DNA from: Thiobacillus sp.
GTDB lineage: Bacteria > Pseudomonadota > Gammaproteobacteria > Burkholderiales > Thiobacillaceae
Assembly: GCA_020216925.1 (NCBI GenBank)
Contig: JAIWOL010000119.1
Span: forward strand, 1-10,000
Direction of reading: 5' to 3'
Length of the DNA stretch: 10,000 bases
Positions 6,327 through 10,000 of the stretch are shown in pieces. The notes beneath the pieces were generated by a model. It had not been told where the DNA came from, made no database searches, and was given only the letters and a program-made list of their open reading frames with translations. A program made the translations under genes and the position numbers. How positions within the stretch are numbered: the stretch's first letter is position 1; the number at the start of each line of letters is the position of its first letter.

Positions 6327-6545
6327 TCAGAGACCGCAGCCCTGCTTGACGCCGGCTTTCTTCAGCATCATGTCCATTGGGCAAAAACGGGTGATGCCCG
6401 ACTGGAACAGGTTGAAACCGACGAAGGCGGTGAACCACAGCCACGACACCTGCGTCATGTCGACGCTGCCGGAAAAATGCGCCAGCGCCAGCGAGAGCAT
6501 GATGAAAAATCCGGCCACGATGCGGACGATGCGTTCGACGGTCAT
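6327..6545 (-). CDS. Small DUF2892 / YgaP-type inner membrane protein
   Basis: A 72-residue membrane protein. It opens MTVERIVRIVAGFFIMLSLA, the typical 'RIVRIxxG' beginning of DUF2892 proteins, and forms two likely membrane helices (about 8-24 and 33-50). It ends in GITRFCPMDMMLKKAGVKQG followed by Cys-Gly-Leu. Cys55 (in the family's CP motif) and Cys70 remain in the short tail. In E. coli YgaP this type of membrane domain is fused behind a rhodanese domain; here the rhodanese is the separate next gene, 10 bp downstream. A strong AGGAG Shine-Dalgarno sequence (6557-6553 on the minus strand) stands 7 nt before the ATG. Its function is unknown; a role as membrane partner of the rhodanese is inferred. 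Confidence 0.88.
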   Translation of the reverse strand: MTVERIVRIVAGFFIMLSLALAHFSGSVDMTQVSWLWFTAFVGFNLFQSGITRFCPMDMMLKKAGVKQGCGL

Positions 6546-6564
6546 GATGGAACTCCTGTAAAAA

Positions 6565-9500
6565 TCATTGACGGGAAAATTTGCGGTAATTGGCCGCGTA
6601 ATACAGCACCGGAATGACGACCAGCGTCAACAGGGTGGAGACGAAAATGCCGAAGATGAGCGCAACCGCGAGGCCCGAGAAAATCGGGTCGTCGAGGATG
6701 AAGAACGCCCCCAGCATGGCGGCCAGGCCGGTCAGCACGATAGGCTTGGCGCGGGTGGCGCCGGCCTGGATCACGGCTTCCTGAAAGTCCATGCCGGCAC
6801 GCGTCTGTTCGTTGATGAAATCAACCAGCAGGATCGAGTTGCGCACGATGATGCCGGCGAGCGCGATCATGCCGATCATCGAGGTGGCGGTGAACTGCGC
6901 CCCGAGGAGCGCATGGCCGGGCATCACGCCGATGATGGTCAAGGGAATCGGCGCCATGATGATGAGCGGCGTGAGATAACTCTTGAACTGCGCGACGACG
7001 AGAATGTAGATCAGGAGCAGGCCGACCGCGTAGGCAATGCCCATGTCGCGGAAAGTCTCGTAGGTGACCTGCCATTCGCCGTCCCACTTGAACGCAAAGC
7101 CGGCGTAGGGGTCGTCCGGCTGCTTGATGAAATACTCGGTCAGCGTGCCGCCTTCTTTCAGGGCCCGATCCTTGAGCTCGCCACGCATCTTGAACAGGCC
7201 ATACAGCGGCGAATCGAGCACCCCGCCGGTATCGCCGACAACGAAGACGACGGGCAGCAGATCCTTGTGGTAGATGGTTTTTTCGCGTGCGGCGGGCACC
7301 ACTTCAACCAGTTCGGACAGCGGCACCAGCTTGCCATTGTTGCCGCGCACGGTGAGCTTCAACAATTCGTCGATACTGCTCTGGCGCTCGGGGGGCAGGG
7401 TGATGCGCACCGGGATTTCGTACTTGGCCCCACTGCCGTGGATGGGCGTGACGTTTTCGCCGGACAGCCCCATTTTCATGGCGGCGACGACGTCCTTCTG
7501 CGCCACGCCGGCGACGGCGGCCTTGTTTTGCAGCACGCGCAGCACAAAGCGCTGGGCGTCGTCCTCGACGGTGTCGTCGATGGCGACAATGCCGTCGGTT
7601 TTTTCGAACACTTCCCGCACCTGCTTGGCGACGGCGATCTGTGCGTCGTAGTCCGGGCCGTAGATTTCGGCAACGATGGGCGACATCACCGGCGGGCCGG
7701 GCGGCACTTCGACGACTTTCACGTCGGCGCCGTGTTTCTGCGCAATGGCTTCGACCACGGGGCGGATCGCCTGCGCGATCTCGTGGCTTTTGCGGTTGCG
7801 CTGGTGCTTGTCGACGAGATTAACCTGCAGGTCGCCGACCTCGGGGCCGCTACGCAGGTAGTACTGCCGCACCAGGCCATTGAAGTTGATCGGCGCGGCG
7901 GTGCCGGCGTAGGCCTGGTAGTCGGTGACTTCCGGCGCCTGCCCCACGGCGTCGCCCATTTCGGCGAGCACTTGTGCGGTTTTTTCCAGCGGCGTGCCCA
8001 CCGGCATGTCGACGATGATCTGGAATTCGGACTTGTTGTCGAACGGCAGCATCTTGAGGATGACCAGCTGCGCCGCCGGCAACGCAACCGAAACCAGGAT
8101 CGCGGCAGCGATCCCCAGCCAGAGCTTGCGCCGGGCGCCCTTGCCTGCTGCACCGCGCAGGAACGGGGTGAGACGGGTGCGGAACAGCTTGAGCAGCTTG
8201 TCGTTTCCTGCTTCGGCGTGGCCGGGCGCCCCCTGTTTGATGAGCTTGAGCGCGAGCCAGGGCGTGACGATGAATGCGATCGCCAGTGAAATGATCATGC
8301 CGATCGAGGCATTGATCGGAATCGGGCTCATGTACGGACCCATCAGGCCGGAGACGAAAGCCATCGGCAACAGGGCGGCGATGACGGTCAGCGTGGCGAG
8401 GATGGTCGGGCCGCCGACTTCGTCCACCGCGCGGGGGATGATGGCTTCGAGCCCGTCGTGGTCGAGTCCCATCCGGCGGTGGATGTTCTCCACGACCACG
8501 ATGGCGTCGTCGACCAGAATGCCGATGGAGAAGATCAGCGCAAACAGCGACACGCGGTTGAGCGTAAAGCCCCATGCCCACGACGCGAACAGCGTGGCGG
8601 CAAGCGTGAGCAGCACCGCCGCGCCGACGATCAGCGCCTCGCGCTTGCCGAGCGCGAACAGCACCAGCAGCACGACCGAGGCGGTGGCAAAGATCAGCTT
8701 CTGGATCAGCTTCTTGGCCTTGTCGTCGGCGGTGGCTCCGTAGTTGCGGGTGACGCTGACTTCGATGCCGTCGGGTAGCACGCTGTTTTCCAGCGCATTG
8801 ACGCGTGCGATCACTTTTTCGGCCACATCGACCGCGTTCTCGCCCGGCTTCTTGGAAACAGCGAGTGTGACGGCGGGAAAAGTCTGGCCGACGTCTGTCT
8901 TGTCTGCACTGCCCGCGCCGGGGCCATGCCAGACGTAGCGCGCGGGCTGGTCGGGACCGGCGACGACCGTGGCGACGTCATTCATGTAAACCGGGCGGCC
9001 CTGCGAGACGCCAACCACCAGTTGCTTCACGTCGGCTGCGCCGGTGAGGAAGGTGCCCGTCTGGACAAGGATTTCCTGGTTGTTGGACACCAGCGTGCCG
9101 GAAGGCTGGGCAGCGTTGGATACCTGCAGGGCGTCACGGATGTCTTGGGCGCTGACGCCAAAGGCCGCCATGCGGTCAGGATCCATCATCACGCGCACCG
9201 CGCGGCCGGGCCCGCCAACGGTGGTGACTTCGCGCGTGCCGGCGATGCGTTTCAGCTCGATCTCGGCAGCATGCGCGGCCTGTTCAAGTTCATACGCGCC
9301 GCGTTCCGGGTCGCGTGTCCACAGGGTGACGGTGACGATGGGCACATCGTCGATGCCGAGCGGCTTGATGATGGGCTCGCCGACCCCGAGTTCGGGCGAG
9401 ACCCAGTCGCGGTTGGCCTGGATGGTGTCGTAAAGCCTTACCAATGCCTGGGTGCGATCCTGGCCTACCAGGTACTGCACGGTCAGCACCGCCATGCCGG

Positions 9501-9765
9501 GTTTGGACACGGAATAGATGTGCTCGATGCCAGCGATCTGCGACAACACCTGTTCGGCGGGCGTGGCGACCAGCGCCTCCACATCCTTGGCCGACGCGCC
9601 GGGAAAGGGGATGAAGACGTTGGCCATCGTCACGTTGATCTGCGGCTCTTCCTCGCGCGGCGTGACGAGAATGGCGAACAGCCCCAGCAACGCCGCGATC
9701 AGCGCGATCAGCGGAGTGAGCTGGGAGGTGAGGAAAAAGCGGGCGATGCGTCCGGAGGGTCCCAT
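6565..9765 (-). CDS. RND-family efflux pump, inner-membrane permease
   Basis: Proton-driven permease of a tripartite export system spanning the envelope; substrate unknown. The 1066-residue length and internal duplication fit the AcrB/HAE class. TM1 is at about 17-35. A large periplasmic loop follows (about 36-350). A TM2-TM6 bundle (about 355-505) carries the TM4 proton-relay acidic pair ILVDDAIVVVENIHRRMG (416-433, Asp419 and Asp420). TM7 is at about 548-570, a second periplasmic loop at about 572-895, and a final TM8-TM12 bundle at about 905-1058. In TM10, GIIVRNSILLVDFINEQ (971-987) has Arg975 where AcrB has Lys940. The early segment PREEEPQINVTMANVFIPFPGAS (36-58) recalls a subgroup common in sulfur-metabolising proteobacteria rather than AcrB itself. 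The ATG at 9765 follows the adaptor gene by 12 bp, with GGGGAC upstream. No TolC-type gene is visible in the window. Confidence 0.93.
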   Translation of the reverse strand: MGPSGRIARFFLTSQLTPLIALIAALLGLFAILVTPREEEPQINVTMANVFIPFPGASAKDVEALVATPAEQVLSQIAGIEHIYSVSKPGMAVLTVQYLVGQDRTQALVRLYDTIQANRDWVSPELGVGEPIIKPLGIDDVPIVTVTLWTRDPERGAYELEQAAHAAEIELKRIAGTREVTTVGGPGRAVRVMMDPDRMAAFGVSAQDIRDALQVSNAAQPSGTLVSNNQEILVQTGTFLTGAADVKQLVVGVSQGRPVYMNDVATVVAGPDQPARYVWHGPGAGSADKTDVGQTFPAVTLAVSKKPGENAVDVAEKVIARVNALENSVLPDGIEVSVTRNYGATADDKAKKLIQKLIFATASVVLLVLFALGKREALIVGAAVLLTLAATLFASWAWGFTLNRVSLFALIFSIGILVDDAIVVVENIHRRMGLDHDGLEAIIPRAVDEVGGPTILATLTVIAALLPMAFVSGLMGPYMSPIPINASIGMIISLAIAFIVTPWLALKLIKQGAPGHAEAGNDKLLKLFRTRLTPFLRGAAGKGARRKLWLGIAAAILVSVALPAAQLVILKMLPFDNKSEFQIIVDMPVGTPLEKTAQVLAEMGDAVGQAPEVTDYQAYAGTAAPINFNGLVRQYYLRSGPEVGDLQVNLVDKHQRNRKSHEIAQAIRPVVEAIAQKHGADVKVVEVPPGPPVMSPIVAEIYGPDYDAQIAVAKQVREVFEKTDGIVAIDDTVEDDAQRFVLRVLQNKAAVAGVAQKDVVAAMKMGLSGENVTPIHGSGAKYEIPVRITLPPERQSSIDELLKLTVRGNNGKLVPLSELVEVVPAAREKTIYHKDLLPVVFVVGDTGGVLDSPLYGLFKMRGELKDRALKEGGTLTEYFIKQPDDPYAGFAFKWDGEWQVTYETFRDMGIAYAVGLLLIYILVVAQFKSYLTPLIIMAPIPLTIIGVMPGHALLGAQFTATSMIGMIALAGIIVRNSILLVDFINEQTRAGMDFQEAVIQAGATRAKPIVLTGLAAMLGAFFILDDPIFSGLAVALIFGIFVSTLLTLVVIPVLYYAANYRKFSRQ

Positions 9766-9777
9766 GCGCGTCCCCGA

Positions 9778-10000
9778 TCAGCGTTTGGCAGCGTTGGCGG
9801 CGCTTTTGGCGTAGATCGCCGCTTTCACCGGTTCGAGCGCTATCGTCTCGCCCGGATTCAGACCGGCCAGCACCTCGACCCGGCCGCGTGCGTCGGGTGT
9901 GCCCAGGCGCAGCTGCCGCAGGCTCACCTTGTCCTTGTCCACCACATAGACGGCCGTGATTTCCGAACGGCGCACCACGGCACTTGCGGGAATGATGAGT
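9778..10000 (-). CDS. RND periplasmic adaptor (membrane fusion protein), C-terminal part
   Basis: Only the last 73 residues are inside the window; the frame is open to position 10000. The segment begins LIIPASAVVRRSEITAVYVV, typical of the membrane-proximal beta domain of HlyD/AcrA-type adaptors (P-x-S-A-V-V-R-R-S...A-V-Y-V). It continues through VSLRQLRLG and VEVLAGLNPGETIALEP to the stop. Adaptors bridge the inner-membrane RND permease and the outer-membrane channel. The stop is 12 bp before the permease start, the expected adaptor-permease operon order. An internal GTG at 9978 is not the start, since family sequence continues upstream of it. The true N-terminus, signal or lipid anchor, and hairpin domain lie outside the window. 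Confidence 0.88.
   Translation of the reverse strand, partial: LIIPASAVVRRSEITAVYVVDKDKVSLRQLRLGTPDARGRVEVLAGLNPGETIALEPVKAAIYAKSAANAAKR

Noticed and set aside
6568..8289. Plus-strand open frame of 573 codons opposite the RND permease gene
   Set aside because: Its translation is rich in His, Asp, Gly and Arg in the way expected from the antisense of a GC-rich membrane-protein gene. It shows no recognisable domain, and the opposite strand is a clear RND permease.
9778..9978. GTG at 9978 as start of a separate 66-aa protein
   Set aside because: The frame continues upstream to the window edge with adaptor-family sequence (LIIPASA), so this is an internal valine codon.

Overview
The window looks like chromosomal DNA from a GC-rich betaproteobacterium, probably a sulfur-oxidising or related lineage (Thiobacillus / Nitrosomonadales type). 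This rests on established knowledge of the families present. The glutamate-cysteine ligase is the 'T. ferrooxidans' type (Pfam GshA, about 431 aa) rather than the E. coli type. The order rhodanese - grxC - secB - gpsA matches the proteobacterial yibN-grxC-secB-gpsA block, and the SecB, TrxC and TrmL proteins are typical of the class. No phage, IS element, CRISPR array, rRNA or tRNA was seen.

Layout from left to right. Positions 1-2031 hold gshA and gshB on the minus strand. They overlap by four bases, and gshB runs off the left edge. Divergent from gshA, on the plus strand, are trmL (tRNA wobble-base 2'-O-methyltransferase) and an unrecognised single-pass membrane protein (to 3015). A gene-free convergent spacer follows (3016-3179). 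Everything from 3180 to 10000 is on the minus strand. In transcription order (high to low coordinate) it reads: RND periplasmic adaptor (partial), RND inner-membrane pump, DUF2892-type small membrane protein, membrane-anchored rhodanese, glutaredoxin 3, thioredoxin 2 (trxC), secB, an exported SH3-repeat protein, and gpsA.

The minus-strand array is very compact. Gaps are 12, 19, 10 and 13 bp from the adaptor down to grxC. Two longer gaps then follow (73 bp grxC-trxC and 65 bp trxC-secB), each carrying a hairpin. The last three genes, secB, SH3 and gpsA, are joined by four-base stop/start overlaps. I infer at least two co-transcribed groups: a pump/rhodanese/glutaredoxin group and a secB/SH3/gpsA group, with trxC between them.

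A common theme is thiol and sulfur redox chemistry. Glutathione synthesis (gshA, gshB), a glutathione-dependent glutaredoxin, a zinc-binding thioredoxin, a rhodanese with an intact active-site cysteine and a DUF2892 protein lie within 10 kb, next to an RND export system whose substrate cannot be read from sequence. The link between the RND pump and sulfane-sulfur handling is the most interesting hypothesis here, but it rests on gene order only. Otherwise the window is mostly well-known housekeeping genes, and I do not see a clearly new system.
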